From positions 2,232,001 through 2,296,000 of the forward strand of contig NZ_CP042856.1 in assembly GCF_008001035.1 (NCBI RefSeq): a stretch of DNA of 64,000 nt, read 5' to 3'. This DNA comes from Salinibacterium sp. dk2585 (GTDB taxonomy: Bacteria; Actinomycetota; Actinomycetes; Actinomycetales; Microbacteriaceae). The notes beneath the pieces were generated by a model that was not told the origin of the DNA, ran no database searches, and was given only the letters and a program-made list of their open reading frames with translations. Below, piece after piece: positions 8,674 to 17,794 of the stretch; position 1 is the stretch's first letter, and each line of letters opens with the position of its first letter. The position numbers and the translations under genes are program-made.

Positions 8674-11600
8674 TCAGGCCTTCGACTCGACCGCCGTTTC
8701 GGCCGGCTCAGGCTCCTTCGGCAAGAACTGTTCGAACAGCTGCCCAACCCACTCGATGAGCCCGTCGTCGCTCAGCGCCTCGCCGCCAGCCTTCGGCAGC
8801 GGGATGACGACCGCGCTGTTCTGGGTGAAGTATCGGCCACCCGGATACATCCGCTGCAGGCGCACCTGGAGCGAGTCGGGCAGCTCAAGGGGCGCGATGC
8901 GCAGGTTGGGGCCCATGACGACGACCTCGCTGAGTCCGGCCTTTTGGGCGCGTCGCCGCAGTCGCGACACCGCGATGAGCTGCAGCACAGCCGGCGGAAG
9001 CTCACCATAGCGGTCGGCCAGTTCCTCGGCGACCGCATCGATGGCATCCGACGCCGCCTGCGGCGAACTCGCCGTCGACAGCTTCTGGTAGGCCTCGAGC
9101 CTCAGCCGCTCGCTCTCGACGTACTCCTCCGGGATGCGAGCATCCACGGGAAGCTCGAGGCGCAGCTCCGTCGGGCCCTCCACGTCTTCACCACGGAAGG
9201 CGCTCACGGCCTCGCCGATCATCCGGAGGTAGAGGTCGAAACCGACACCGGCGATGTGGCCGGACTGCTCGCCACCGAGGAGGTTGCCCGCGCCACGGAT
9301 CTCCAGGTCTTTGAGCGCGACCTGCATGCCCGCGCCCAGCTCATTGTTGGCAGCGATCGTCGCGAGCCGGTCGTGGGCGACCTCGCCGAGGGGTTTGTCG
9401 GGGTCGTAGAGGAAGTAGGCATAGGCCCGCTCGCGGCCACGACCCACCCGGCCACGCAGCTGGTGCAGCTGCGAGAGGCCGTACTTGTCGGCCCGGTCGA
9501 TGATGAGGGTATTGGCGTTCGAGACGTCGAGGCCTGTCTCGATGATGGTCGTGGAGACGAGCACGTCGAACTTGCGCTCCCAGAAGTCGACCATGACCTG
9601 CTCGAGCTGGCCCTCGCCGAGCTTGCCGTGGGCGACCGCGATGCGGGCCTCGGGCACGAGTTCGGCAAGCTGGCTGGCGACCCGGTTAATGCTTGAGACG
9701 CGGTTGTGCACGAAGAACACCTGGCCCTCGCGCAGCAGCTCGCGCCGAATTGCCGCCGCGACCTGCTTCTCGCTGTAAGGGCCGACGAAGGTGAGAATCG
9801 GATGCCTGTCTTCCGGCGGCGTCGCGAGGGTCGACATCTCGCGGATGCCCGTGACGGCCATCTCGAGCGTTCGCGGGATCGGCGTGGCACTCATCGCAAG
9901 GATGTCGACGTTGGTCTTGAGCTTCTTGAGCGCATCCTTGTGCTCGACACCGAAGCGCTGCTCCTCATCGACGATCACGAGCCCCAGGTCTTTGAACGCG
10001 ATCTCCTTCGAGAGGAGTCGGTGGGTGCCGATGACGACATCGACCGTGCCATCCGCGAGGCCCGCGATGACCTCCTTCGCCTCCTTGTCGCTCTGGAAAC
10101 GGCTGAGGCCGCGCAGGTGGATGGGGAATCCGGCGAAGCGCTCCGCGAAGGTCTCCATGTGCTGCTTCACAAGCAGCGTCGTCGGCACGAGCATCGCGAC
10201 CTGCTTGCCGTCCTGCACGGCCTTGAAGGCGGCACGTACGGCGACCTCGGTCTTGCCGTAGCCCACGTCGCCCGCGACGAGGCGATCCATGGGGATCGGC
10301 TTCTCCATGTCGGCCTTGATCTCATCGATCGTCGTCAACTGGTCGGGAGTCTCGGCGAAGGGGAAGGCGTCCTCGAACTCGCGCTGCCACGGAGTGTCGG
10401 GGCCGAAGGCGTGGCCCTTGCTCTGCTGGCGGGCCGAGTAGAGCTTGACGAGTTCGACCGCGATATCGCGCACGGCCTTGCGTGCCTTGCCCTTCGCCGC
10501 CGCCCAGTCGCTGCCGCCCATCTTGCTGAGCTGGGGAGCCTCGCCACCCACGTAGCGCGACACGAGGTCGAGCTGGTCGGTCGGCACGTAGAGCTTGTCG
10601 CCCGGGTAGCCGCGCTTCGACGGGGCGTATTCGATCAGCAGGAACTCGCGCGTCGTCTTGACGGCGTTGCGCCCGCCGCTCGAGACCTCGCGGCGCACCA
10701 GCTCCAGGAACTTCCCGATGCCGTGCGTCTGGTGCACGATGTAGTCGCCCGCCTTGAGTTGCAGCGGGTCGACCACGTTGCGGCGCCTCGTCGCGAGCTT
10801 CTTGACCTGGCGCGACTCGTAGCCGACGGCGCGACCGAAGAACTCGGTCTCGCTGAAGAGGGCAAGACGGATGTCGGGCACCTCGAAGCCCGCCTCGACC
10901 GCGCCCGTCACGACATAGGCGACGCCCGGCTCGAAGACGCCGTCCTCCGGCAGGTCGTCGACGACACGAGCGGCAAGCCCGTGCTCGCCCAGGGCCTCGG
11001 CCGCACGCTCCACGAGCCCGTGTCCCTGCGCCGTGATGACGACCGACCAGCCCTGCTGCAGCCGGTCGCCGACGTGCGCGATCGCGCCGTCGGCGTTGCC
11101 CGTGAAGCTCGGCGCGGCATCCGCCTCGATGCGCACGTAGTCACCCGCCGCCTCGACCATCTCGCTGATCGCATCCGCGCCCTCTGCGCCGTCTGCCGCA
11201 TAGGAGGCTGCGCCACTGTCGAAGGCACTGAGCGTCCACCAGGGGCGCTCGCCCGCCGCATCGCGCAGCTGCCGCAGGGTCAGGAAGTCCCCCGCGCCGA
11301 GATCGATGGGCGCCTCGGCGCCCGCCGTCGCGGCATTCCAGGCGGCATCGAGGAACTCGCGGTTGGTCTCGAGGAGCGACGTCGCGCGCGTCGCGACCCG
11401 CTCAGGCGAGATGACCGCGACGGCGGCATCCTCGGGCAGGTAGTGGGTGAAGGGCACAAGGCGCTCGAGCAGTGCGGGCGCGAGCGACTCCATGCCGTCG
11501 ACGGGGATGCCGTCGGCGATCTTCGCAAGCATGGTGGAGAGTCCCGGGAACTCGTGCAGCATCTCGGTGGCGCGCTGGCGCACCGACTCGCTGAGCAGAA

Positions 11601-12312
11601 GCTCGCGGCACGGGGGCAGGTCGACGCGCTCAACCGCATCGGGCAGCGAACGCTGGTCGGCGACCGAGAACTGACGGATCTCCTCCGCCTCGTCACCGAA
11701 GAACTCGATGCGAAGCGGATGCTCCGCCGCCGGTGGGAACACGTCGAGGATGCCGCCGCGCACCGCGAACTCGCCACGCCGTGTGACCATGTCGACGCGG
11801 GAATAGGCGAGGTCGACAAGGCGACGCTGGATCTCCGCGAGCTCGTAGCCCCGGCCCTTCGCCGTGATCGTGAGCGACTCGAGCGAGGTCAGGTTGTCGG
11901 CGAGCGGCTGGATCGCCGCCCGCACGCTCGCGACCACCACAAGCGAACCGCCCTTGGGGTCGCGGGCGGCGTCCCACTCGGCGATGCGGCGCAGCGCCTC
12001 GATGCGGCGGCCGACCGTCTCGGTCGAGGGGCTGAGACGCTCGTGCGGAAGGGTCTCCCACGCGGGGAACTGCAGCACGGTCGCCGAGGGCGAGTTGGTC
12101 GAGATGGCGGAGGTCAGCGCGTCGGCCTCGCGGCCCGTCGCGACGATCGCGAGCAGGGCGGCTGGTGGCGTGCGGCGCGAGAGCAGCCCGGCGAGGAGAG
12201 GCGCCCGGAGGCCCTCGACGAGCGAGAAGTCGGCATCACGCGACGCGTACTGGAGGGCGTCGTCGAACGATTGGGCGCGCGAAAGCGCAGTAGCCAAGCC
12301 CTGGAGGATCAC
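8674..12312 (-). CDS. mfd: Transcription-repair coupling factor Mfd
   Basis: ATP-dependent translocase that removes RNA polymerase stalled at lesions and recruits UvrA. 1212 residues, full length. Order of domains: N-terminal UvrB-like module, RNA-polymerase-interacting CarD-like segment around 500-570 (GDYIVHQTHGIGKF), helicase core with Walker A GDVGYGKT and Walker B DEEQ, motif VI region LRGRVGRGRERAYAY, and the C-terminal TRCF domain from about 1050. The GTG start 12312 gives the normal MILQGLA opening. It sits between pth and the convergent CPBP gene, as in many actinobacteria. Confidence 0.97.
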   Translation of the reverse strand: MILQGLATALSRAQSFDDALQYASRDADFSLVEGLRAPLLAGLLSRRTPPAALLAIVATGREADALTSAISTNSPSATVLQFPAWETLPHERLSPSTETVGRRIEALRRIAEWDAARDPKGGSLVVVASVRAAIQPLADNLTSLESLTITAKGRGYELAEIQRRLVDLAYSRVDMVTRRGEFAVRGGILDVFPPAAEHPLRIEFFGDEAEEIRQFSVADQRSLPDAVERVDLPPCRELLLSESVRQRATEMLHEFPGLSTMLAKIADGIPVDGMESLAPALLERLVPFTHYLPEDAAVAVISPERVATRATSLLETNREFLDAAWNAATAGAEAPIDLGAGDFLTLRQLRDAAGERPWWTLSAFDSGAASYAADGAEGADAISEMVEAAGDYVRIEADAAPSFTGNADGAIAHVGDRLQQGWSVVITAQGHGLVERAAEALGEHGLAARVVDDLPEDGVFEPGVAYVVTGAVEAGFEVPDIRLALFSETEFFGRAVGYESRQVKKLATRRRNVVDPLQLKAGDYIVHQTHGIGKFLELVRREVSSGGRNAVKTTREFLLIEYAPSKRGYPGDKLYVPTDQLDLVSRYVGGEAPQLSKMGGSDWAAAKGKARKAVRDIAVELVKLYSARQQSKGHAFGPDTPWQREFEDAFPFAETPDQLTTIDEIKADMEKPIPMDRLVAGDVGYGKTEVAVRAAFKAVQDGKQVAMLVPTTLLVKQHMETFAERFAGFPIHLRGLSRFQSDKEAKEVIAGLADGTVDVVIGTHRLLSKEIAFKDLGLVIVDEEQRFGVEHKDALKKLKTNVDILAMSATPIPRTLEMAVTGIREMSTLATPPEDRHPILTFVGPYSEKQVAAAIRRELLREGQVFFVHNRVSSINRVASQLAELVPEARIAVAHGKLGEGQLEQVMVDFWERKFDVLVSTTIIETGLDVSNANTLIIDRADKYGLSQLHQLRGRVGRGRERAYAYFLYDPDKPLGEVAHDRLATIAANNELGAGMQVALKDLEIRGAGNLLGGEQSGHIAGVGFDLYLRMIGEAVSAFRGEDVEGPTELRLELPVDARIPEEYVESERLRLEAYQKLSTASSPQAASDAIDAVAEELADRYGELPPAVLQLIAVSRLRRRAQKAGLSEVVVMGPNLRIAPLELPDSLQVRLQRMYPGGRYFTQNSAVVIPLPKAGGEALSDDGLIEWVGQLFEQFLPKEPEPAETAVESKA

Positions 12313-12360
12313 CGGACAAGCTTACGGTGAGCCGCTGACAGGGGACTTCACGCGCTGATG

Positions 12361-12941
12361 CTACTGCGGGGCGTGGAAGCGCTGCTGCGCTGTCGTGAGC
12401 CCGTCTGTCGCGAGTGACTCGACGGCGTCCGCGGCATCCGCCAGCAGGTTCGGCAGCACGGCGCGCTCGGTCGACCCGAAGTCGCGCAGCACGAAGTCGG
12501 CGGCCGGCTGGCGTCCGGGCGGTCGACCGATGCCGACCCTTACGCGGAGGAAGTTCGGGGTGCCGATCGCGGAGATGATGTCACGCAATCCGTTGTGGCC
12601 CCCATGGCCGCCGCCACTCTTGAGACGCACAGTGTCGAAGGGGATGTCGAGTTCGTCGTGCACAACGACGAGGCGCTCGGCAGGCACCTTGAAGAATCGC
12701 ATGAGGGCTGCGACCGGGCCGCCCGACACGTTCATGAAACTGTTGGGCTTGGCGAGGATGAGCCGCGGACCCTCGATGCCCGTGCGGGCCTCCGCGACCA
12801 TGGCATTGGCCTTGTGGGAGCGGAAGCTCGCGGAGCGGCGATCGGCGAGCTCCGCCAACACCATTTGGCCCACATTATGACGGTTTCCCGCGTAGTCAGC
12901 ACCCGGGTTACCGAGGCCGACGACAAGCCAGGACGCGCCAC
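12361..12941 (-). CDS. pth: Peptidyl-tRNA hydrolase, start region disrupted
   Basis: Releases tRNA from prematurely dropped peptidyl-tRNA. From ATG 12873 the frame encodes the core with NSFMNVSGG, HDELDIPFD and GGHGGHNGLRD. However, the essential N-terminus, LVVGLGNPG to NRHNVGQM with the catalytic His, is encoded upstream in the same frame without any ATG, GTG, TTG or CTG before the TGA stop near 13012. GTG GCG at 12936-12941 lies out of frame by two bases, within gtggcgcgtcctgg. Removing one CG pair would give a normal start. I therefore mark the gene from 12941 with a suspected frameshift or assembly error; a rare start codon is the alternative. It follows mfd's 5' end by 48 nt. Confidence 0.75.
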
Positions 12942-12942
12942 C

Positions 12943-12981
12943 CCGCTGGACGCCTACCCCCTCGGGGTCGGCGTCCAGCGG
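12943..12981. terminator. Long hairpin between rplY and pth
   Basis: An 18-bp stem (12943-12960 with 12964-12981) has one T/C mismatch and a 3-nt loop. It lies 39 nt past the rplY stop and ends two bases before the out-of-frame GTG assigned to pth. There is no T tract on either side, so it may act as an attenuator or RNA-processing signal rather than a classic terminator. Confidence 0.55.
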
Positions 12982-13019
12982 CGTCGCGCGGGAAAAGAGG
13001 CCTGCTATGTCAGCACGCC

Positions 13020-13667
13020 TTACTCTGCGGCGGAGGCCTCAGCTGCGGCCTCCTGGTCGGACTCGTCGCCCAGGTCCTGCTCGGTCTCGCCCTTGACCGC
13101 GAGCACGAGGGTCTCGGGGTCGACCACGAGGGTGACGCCCTCGGGCAGCGTGACGTCCTTGGCGTAGATGCTGGCTCCGTCTTCGAGGCCCTCGACACTG
13201 ACCTCGATGTTGGCGGGGATGCTGACGGCGGGAGCCTCCACGAGCAGCGAGTGCGCGTCAACGTCGACCGAGGTGCCGGGAGCGGACTCGCCGACGACGT
13301 GGACGGCGACATCCACCTCGACCTTCTCACCCTTGCGGATGACGATGAGGTCGACGTGCTCGATGATCTGGCGCACCGGGTCCTTCTGCACATCCTTGAC
13401 GAGGCCGGTCTGGGTCTTGCCGTCGATCTCGAGTTCGAGAATGGCGTTGGCCTTGCGCAGGAGGAGCGCGGTCTCGTGACCCGGAAGAGCAAGGTGCTGC
13501 GGCTTGGTGCCGTGGCCGTAGAGCACGGCGGGGATCTGGCCGGCGGCGCGCAGGCGGCGCGCGTAGCCCTTGCCGAAGCTGTCGCGCACCTCGGCGACGA
13601 TGTGGTTCGAGAGCTCGGTCGTGCTCGCGACGGACGGGCGTCCTGCGCGGCTGGTCTTCTCACCCAT
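13020..13667 (-). CDS. rplY: 50S ribosomal protein L25/general stress protein Ctc
   Basis: Binds 5S rRNA in the large ribosomal subunit. 215 residues, the long Ctc form: N-terminal L25 RNA-binding domain (about 20-110, with the family segment FGKGYARRLRAAGQIPAVLYG) and a C-terminal TL5 beta domain. The acidic tail is Glu/Ala-rich and ends in SAAE. ATG 13667 has AAGGAG seven bases upstream. The first 20 residues are a non-conserved extension. The rplY-pth order is typical of actinobacteria. Confidence 0.94.
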   Translation of the reverse strand: MGEKTSRAGRPSVASTTELSNHIVAEVRDSFGKGYARRLRAAGQIPAVLYGHGTKPQHLALPGHETALLLRKANAILELEIDGKTQTGLVKDVQKDPVRQIIEHVDLIVIRKGEKVEVDVAVHVVGESAPGTSVDVDAHSLLVEAPAVSIPANIEVSVEGLEDGASIYAKDVTLPEGVTLVVDPETLVLAVKGETEQDLGDESDQEAAAEASAAE

Positions 13668-13793
13668 GGTGATTCTCCTTCTTGCGGGCTGGGCCCGCTG
13701 TCGTGTGTGGATTCAACTCGAACGCATCGGCACAACCCGAAACGGGTAGTGCTGCGTGAGGAAAGACCGAAGCCCTGCTCGCCGCGTCGATAA

Positions 13794-13811
13794 CGGATGC
13801 CGCGGCATCCG
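13794..13811. repeat. Perfect 18-bp palindrome in divergent rplY/hydroxyacid dehydrogenase gap
   Basis: cggatgccgcggcatccg is fully self-complementary. It consists of the frequent GGATGC hexamer joined head to head. It lies about 127 bp upstream of rplY and 60 bp upstream of the 13871 gene, where a regulator could bind, but no regulator is implied. Confidence 0.6.
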
Positions 13812-13870
13812 AAACTCAGATGCCATCGGTCCCTCGCCGAAGTTCAATGGGAGAGTCTAGCGTAAGACGC

Positions 13871-14818
13871 ATGACTGCAAGCCCCCTGCTGGTGCTGGTG
13901 CCGGACACCATGCAGGAGCCGGCGCCCGTCGTGCCCGGTGCGGAGTTCCTGCGCTACGCCGCGGCAGCGCCGATCACCCGCGAAGACGCCGACGTGCTCG
14001 TCGTCTGGGGCAACCCGAGCGAGCACATCCGCGACGCGGCCGGGCGGATGCCGCGACTCCGGCTCGTGCAGGCGCTCTCTGCGGGCACGGATGTGGTCGA
14101 AACCGCAGGGTTCGCGCCGGGAGTGGTGATCTGCTCGGCGGCGGGACTGCACGACCGCCCGGTGGCGGAGCACACGCTCGCGCTCGTGCTTGCCGCGGCC
14201 CGCAGCCTGCATGTCGCCGCCCAGGCCAAGGCGGAGCAGCGCTGGGCCGGCGAGATCGGCGGGATGCAGCAGGAACCGAGCCCCGGCCGCTTCACGACGC
14301 TGCGGGGCGCGCGCGTGCTCCTGTGGGGCTTCGGCGGTATCGCCCGCACCTTGGCACCCCATCTCTTGGCACTCGGCGCGAGCGTGACGGGCGTGGCCCG
14401 CTCGGCGCGCACGGTCGACGGCATTCGCGTCATCGCGGCGGAAGACCTCGGCACCGAGTTGCCACACACAGACGTGCTCATCGACATCCTGCCGGCGACC
14501 CCCGCGACCCGGCACCTCGTCGACGCCGAGGTGCTGGGGCAGCTCCCCCATCACGCCTGGCTCGTCAACGTCGGCCGGGGCGCCACGGTCGATGAGCATG
14601 CCCTCGTGCGCGCCCTCCGCGCGGGCCGGCTCGGCGGTGCTGCCCTCGATGTCTTCGACACGGAGCCGCTGCCCCCAGAGTCACCCCTGTGGGACGAACC
14701 AAACGTCATCATCACGCCCCACGCCGCGGGCGGTCGCCCGCTCGGCTCGGCCGCGCTCGTCGAACACAACGTGCGGGCACTCCTGGAGGGCGACCCCTTG
14801 CGCAACCGCGTGGTCTGA
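13871..14818 (+). CDS. D-isomer-specific 2-hydroxyacid dehydrogenase
   Basis: NAD(P)H-dependent reductase of 2-keto acids, 315 residues. The Rossmann motif GFGGIA lies at about 156-161. The catalytic set appears as Arg in VNVGRGA, Glu in DTEPLPPES and His in TPHAAGG. Specificity (glyoxylate/hydroxypyruvate or other) cannot be set from the sequence. ATG 13871 gives the standard opening; the longer frame adds 17 unlike residues. It converges with gluconokinase, whose stop lies 1 nt beyond its own. Confidence 0.9.
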   Translation: MTASPLLVLVPDTMQEPAPVVPGAEFLRYAAAAPITREDADVLVVWGNPSEHIRDAAGRMPRLRLVQALSAGTDVVETAGFAPGVVICSAAGLHDRPVAEHTLALVLAAARSLHVAAQAKAEQRWAGEIGGMQQEPSPGRFTTLRGARVLLWGFGGIARTLAPHLLALGASVTGVARSARTVDGIRVIAAEDLGTELPHTDVLIDILPATPATRHLVDAEVLGQLPHHAWLVNVGRGATVDEHALVRALRAGRLGGAALDVFDTEPLPPESPLWDEPNVIITPHAAGGRPLGSAALVEHNVRALLEGDPLRNRVV

Positions 14819-14819
14819 G

Positions 14820-15332
14820 TCAGTCCTGCAGCTCGCGCACGGCGGATGCCGCGGCCGCAACAACCTCGTCGACAGCCGGTTCGATCGACACCCTCGCGCC
14901 CGGCTCGTCCATCGCAAGTGGCTCGAGCGCGCCCAACTGCGACTCGAGCAGCCCGACAGGCATGAAGTGGCCGGCGCGCGTGCGCAGGCGGGACTCGAGC
15001 AGTTCACGCGAGCCGTCGAGGTGCACGAAGACCGTCCGCGGCGCAGCCGCCCTGAGACCGTCGCGGTACGAGCGGCGGAGTGCCGAGCACGCCATCACGA
15101 TGCCCTGCCCTGCCTCAGCCGCCTCGGCGAGCGCCTCGCCCACAAGCCTCAGCCAGGGCATCCGGTCGTCGTCATCGAGGGGGATGCCGCGCGCCATCTT
15201 CTCGACATTCGCCGGCGGGTGCAGGTCATCGCCGTCGAGGAACCGCAGGCCGAGCGTCTCTGCGAGGCCCATCCCCACGACCGACTTGCCTGACCCGCTC
15301 ACACCCATGACGACGACGAGTGGTGGCTGCAT
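14820..15332 (-). CDS. gntK: Gluconokinase
   Basis: Phosphorylates D-gluconate to 6-phosphogluconate. 170 residues, the size of the GntK/IdnK type. The Walker A motif GVSGSGKS lies at residues 10-17 and a DGDDLHPPANVEKM segment follows, both diagnostic of this kinase. ATG 15332 has GAAGGG 6 nt upstream. It is divergent from gnd, whose product uses its reaction product, so the two genes form a small gluconate/pentose phosphate module sharing a 122-bp control region. Confidence 0.95.
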   Translation of the reverse strand: MQPPLVVVMGVSGSGKSVVGMGLAETLGLRFLDGDDLHPPANVEKMARGIPLDDDDRMPWLRLVGEALAEAAEAGQGIVMACSALRRSYRDGLRAAAPRTVFVHLDGSRELLESRLRTRAGHFMPVGLLESQLGALEPLAMDEPGARVSIEPAVDEVVAAAASAVRELQD

Positions 15333-15454
15333 TGCGTTCCCTTCACCGGTGCGGAGTGCGCGCTGCACGCGGGCACGCCTCTCACGCTAGTTCCCGTGTG
15401 AGGCCACGCAGTAGCCTTGAGCCATTCCCTTTCTCGACTTTGAGGAGCACCAGC

Positions 15455-16912
15455 GTGGCCGAACCCACCGCAGCAAAGGCAAACATCGGCGTGGTCGGGA
15501 TGGCGGTGATGGGGTCGAACCTCGCCCGCAACCTCGCCAGCCGTGAGGGAAACACAGTGGCGATCTACAACCGCTCCTATGAGAAGACGGAGGCGGTGCT
15601 GACGGAGCACCCCGAGGCCGGCTTCGTGCCCGCGGTGGACTACAAGGAATTCGCGGCCGCGCTGCAGAAGCCGCGCACCGCAATCATCATGGTCAAGGCG
15701 GGAGCGGCGACGGATGCCGTCATCACCGAACTGACCGAGGTCTTCGAGCCGGGTGACATCATCGTCGACGGTGGCAACGCCCTCTTCACCGACACCATCC
15801 GTCGCGAGCGCACCGTGCGCGAGACGGGCATCAACTTCGTCGGCGCCGGCATCTCAGGCGGCGAGGAGGGTGCCCTCAACGGCCCCTCGATCATGCCGGG
15901 CGGCAGCGCCGAGGCATGGGAGACTCTCGGCCCCATCCTCAAGTCCATTGCCGCGGTCGCCGACGGCGAGCCCTGTGTGACGCACGTCGGCACGGATGGC
16001 GCGGGACACTTCGTCAAGATGGTGCACAACGGCATCGAGTACGCGGACATGCAGCTCATCGCCGAGGCCTACGACCTCATCCGCCGTGGCACGGGCAAGT
16101 CGCCCTCCGAAATCGCGGAGATCTTTGAGGAGTGGAACCAAGGCGAGCTCGAGAGCTACCTCATCGAGATCACCGCCGAGGTGCTCCGCCAGGTCGACGC
16201 TCGCACGGGCGAGCCCCTCGTCGACGTCATCAAGGACGAGGCCGGCGCCAAGGGCACCGGTGCCTGGACCGTGCAGACCGCGCTCGACCTCGGCGTCCCC
16301 GTTTCCGGCATCGCCGAGGCCGTGTTCGCGCGCTCGCTCTCTTCGAGCCGCGCCAGCCGCGACGCGGCCGTCGACCTGCCAGGGCCGGACGAGTCCTTCG
16401 AGGTGAGTGACGAGGCTGCCTTCATCGAGGATGTGCGCCTCGCGCTCTTCGCCTCCAAGATCGTCGCCTACAGCCAGGGGTTCGACGAGATCGTCGCCGG
16501 AGCCCGCCAATACGACTGGGATATCGACCTCGGCGAGATCGCGCGCATCTGGAAGGCCGGCTGCATCATCCGCGCCCAGTTCCTCGGCCGCATCACGGAG
16601 GCCTACCTGGAGGACCCTCGGCTCGGCTCGCTCCTCACCGCCCCGTACTTCACGGAGGCGATCGGCCGCGCCCAGAATTCCTGGCGCCGCGTCGTGATCG
16701 CCGCAGCCCACGCCGGCATCCCGTCCCCCGCGTTCTCCTCCTCGCTCGCCTACTACGACGGACTGCGCGCAGAGCGCCTGCCCGCCGCCCTCATCCAGGG
16801 CCAGCGCGACTTCTTCGGCGCCCACACCTACAAGCGCATCGACGCTGAGGGCACCTTCCACACGCAGTGGAGCGGTGACCGCAGCGAGATCGAGGCCGAG
16901 GACACCCACTAG
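15455..16912 (+). CDS. gnd: 6-Phosphogluconate dehydrogenase (decarboxylating)
   Basis: Oxidises 6-phosphogluconate to ribulose 5-phosphate and CO2, yielding NADPH in the pentose phosphate pathway. 485 residues, the long dimeric form. The N-terminal Rossmann motif is GVVGMAVMG (residues 11-19). The catalytic Lys/Asn set appears in GHFVKMVHNGIEY, and the C-terminal all-helical domain ends in HTQWSGDRSE, as in homologues. The GTG start has GAGGAG eight bases upstream (15442-15447). Divergent from gluconokinase; GNAT follows after 2 nt. Confidence 0.97.
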   Translation: MAEPTAAKANIGVVGMAVMGSNLARNLASREGNTVAIYNRSYEKTEAVLTEHPEAGFVPAVDYKEFAAALQKPRTAIIMVKAGAATDAVITELTEVFEPGDIIVDGGNALFTDTIRRERTVRETGINFVGAGISGGEEGALNGPSIMPGGSAEAWETLGPILKSIAAVADGEPCVTHVGTDGAGHFVKMVHNGIEYADMQLIAEAYDLIRRGTGKSPSEIAEIFEEWNQGELESYLIEITAEVLRQVDARTGEPLVDVIKDEAGAKGTGAWTVQTALDLGVPVSGIAEAVFARSLSSSRASRDAAVDLPGPDESFEVSDEAAFIEDVRLALFASKIVAYSQGFDEIVAGARQYDWDIDLGEIARIWKAGCIIRAQFLGRITEAYLEDPRLGSLLTAPYFTEAIGRAQNSWRRVVIAAAHAGIPSPAFSSSLAYYDGLRAERLPAALIQGQRDFFGAHTYKRIDAEGTFHTQWSGDRSEIEAEDTH

Positions 16913-16914
16913 GC

Positions 16915-17394
16915 ATGTCGCTGTCGCACATCCCCCGCCCGGCCCTCGAGCGCGACATCCCCGAGATGCTCGCGCTCATCCAGGAGCTCGCCGAATATGA
17001 GCGCGAGCCGGATGCCGTCAAGACGAGCGAGGATGACCTGCGTCGGGCGCTCTTCGGCGAGCATCCGACGGTCTTCGCCCACGTGGTCGACGGCGACGAG
17101 GAACGCCTCGCCGGCATGGCGATCTGGTTCCTGACCTTCTCCACGTGGGAGGGGGTCAACGGCATCCACCTCGAGGACCTCTACGTGCGCGAGGAGTTCC
17201 GTAGCCGCGGCTACGGCCGGCAGCTCCTCGCGACCCTCGCGGCCGTGTGCGTCGAGCGTGGCTACGCCCGGCTCGAGTGGCAGGTGCTCGACTGGAATGA
17301 GCCCGCCATCGGCTTCTACAAGAACCTCGGCGCCGAGCCCATGGACGAGTGGACGACATTCCGCCTCAGCGGCGACGCGCTGCGGGCGCAGTAG
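16915..17394 (+). CDS. GNAT family N-acetyltransferase
   Basis: 159-residue acetyl-CoA-dependent transferase resembling the diamine/spermidine acetyltransferase (SSAT-like) group. The acetyl-CoA-binding loop REEFRSRGYGRQLL lies near residues 84-97, after the characteristic strand GIHLEDLYV. The C-terminal YKNLGAEP motif is also present. The substrate is unknown. It starts 2 nt after the gnd stop and is probably co-transcribed with it; the next gene starts 4 nt after its stop. Confidence 0.88.
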   Translation: MSLSHIPRPALERDIPEMLALIQELAEYEREPDAVKTSEDDLRRALFGEHPTVFAHVVDGDEERLAGMAIWFLTFSTWEGVNGIHLEDLYVREEFRSRGYGRQLLATLAAVCVERGYARLEWQVLDWNEPAIGFYKNLGAEPMDEWTTFRLSGDALRAQ

Positions 17395-17398
17395 GCCC

Positions 17399-17773
17399 AT
17401 GGTCGACGACGAGCACCCCGAACTGGCGGGCTACGAACCGCACGAGGAGCGCCCCCTCCGCAGCAGGCGACGGATGCTGCTGCTCCGCGTCGTCGTGCTG
17501 CTCGCGGTGCTCGGGCTTGTGCTCCCCGGCATCATCACGACCGTGAGCCTCGGCGCGAACAACGCCGAGCGTGCCTGCTCCTACCGCGGCGCCATCATGC
17601 TGCCGGGCGCCGCGCGCTACGAGGCACGCTGGGAACTCTTCGGCGCAGGCGGCATCGGCTGGGAGTGCTACGCGACCGACCGCAACGGCGACAGCCTGCA
17701 CGTCGACTCGATGGGGCTCATCCCCGTCGCGCCCGGCCCCGCGGTCGCGCCCGTCGACACACGCGATACCTAG
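17399..17773 (+). CDS. Small single-pass membrane protein, unknown function
   Basis: 124 residues. A hydrophilic N-terminus rich in Glu and Arg is followed by one transmembrane helix at about 28-50 (LLLRVVVLLAVLGLVLPGII) and an extracytoplasmic domain with two Cys residues (ACSYRG and WECYAT) that could form a disulfide. I do not recognise a family. ATG 17399 is 4 nt after the GNAT stop, so it likely belongs to the gnd transcription unit. A palindromic repeat that can terminate transcription lies 22 nt downstream. Confidence 0.75.
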   Translation: MVDDEHPELAGYEPHEERPLRSRRRMLLLRVVVLLAVLGLVLPGIITTVSLGANNAERACSYRGAIMLPGAARYEARWELFGAGGIGWECYATDRNGDSLHVDSMGLIPVAPGPAVAPVDTRDT

Positions 17774-17794
17774 GCCGCGGGCTCGGCCATCTCC

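Noticed and set aside
9706-12330. 874-codon open frame on the plus strand
   Set aside because: It lies antisense to mfd, is Arg/Asp/Leu-biased as expected from GC-rich shadow frames, and contains no recognisable domain.
12361-12873. Pth starting at ATG 12873 as a complete protein
   Set aside because: This form lacks the conserved N-terminal LVVGLGNPG segment and catalytic His, which are encoded just upstream in the same frame.
13687-13760. Small gene in the rplY/hydroxyacid dehydrogenase gap
   Set aside because: Short frames there lack a ribosome-binding site and family features; the gap is better read as a divergent control region.
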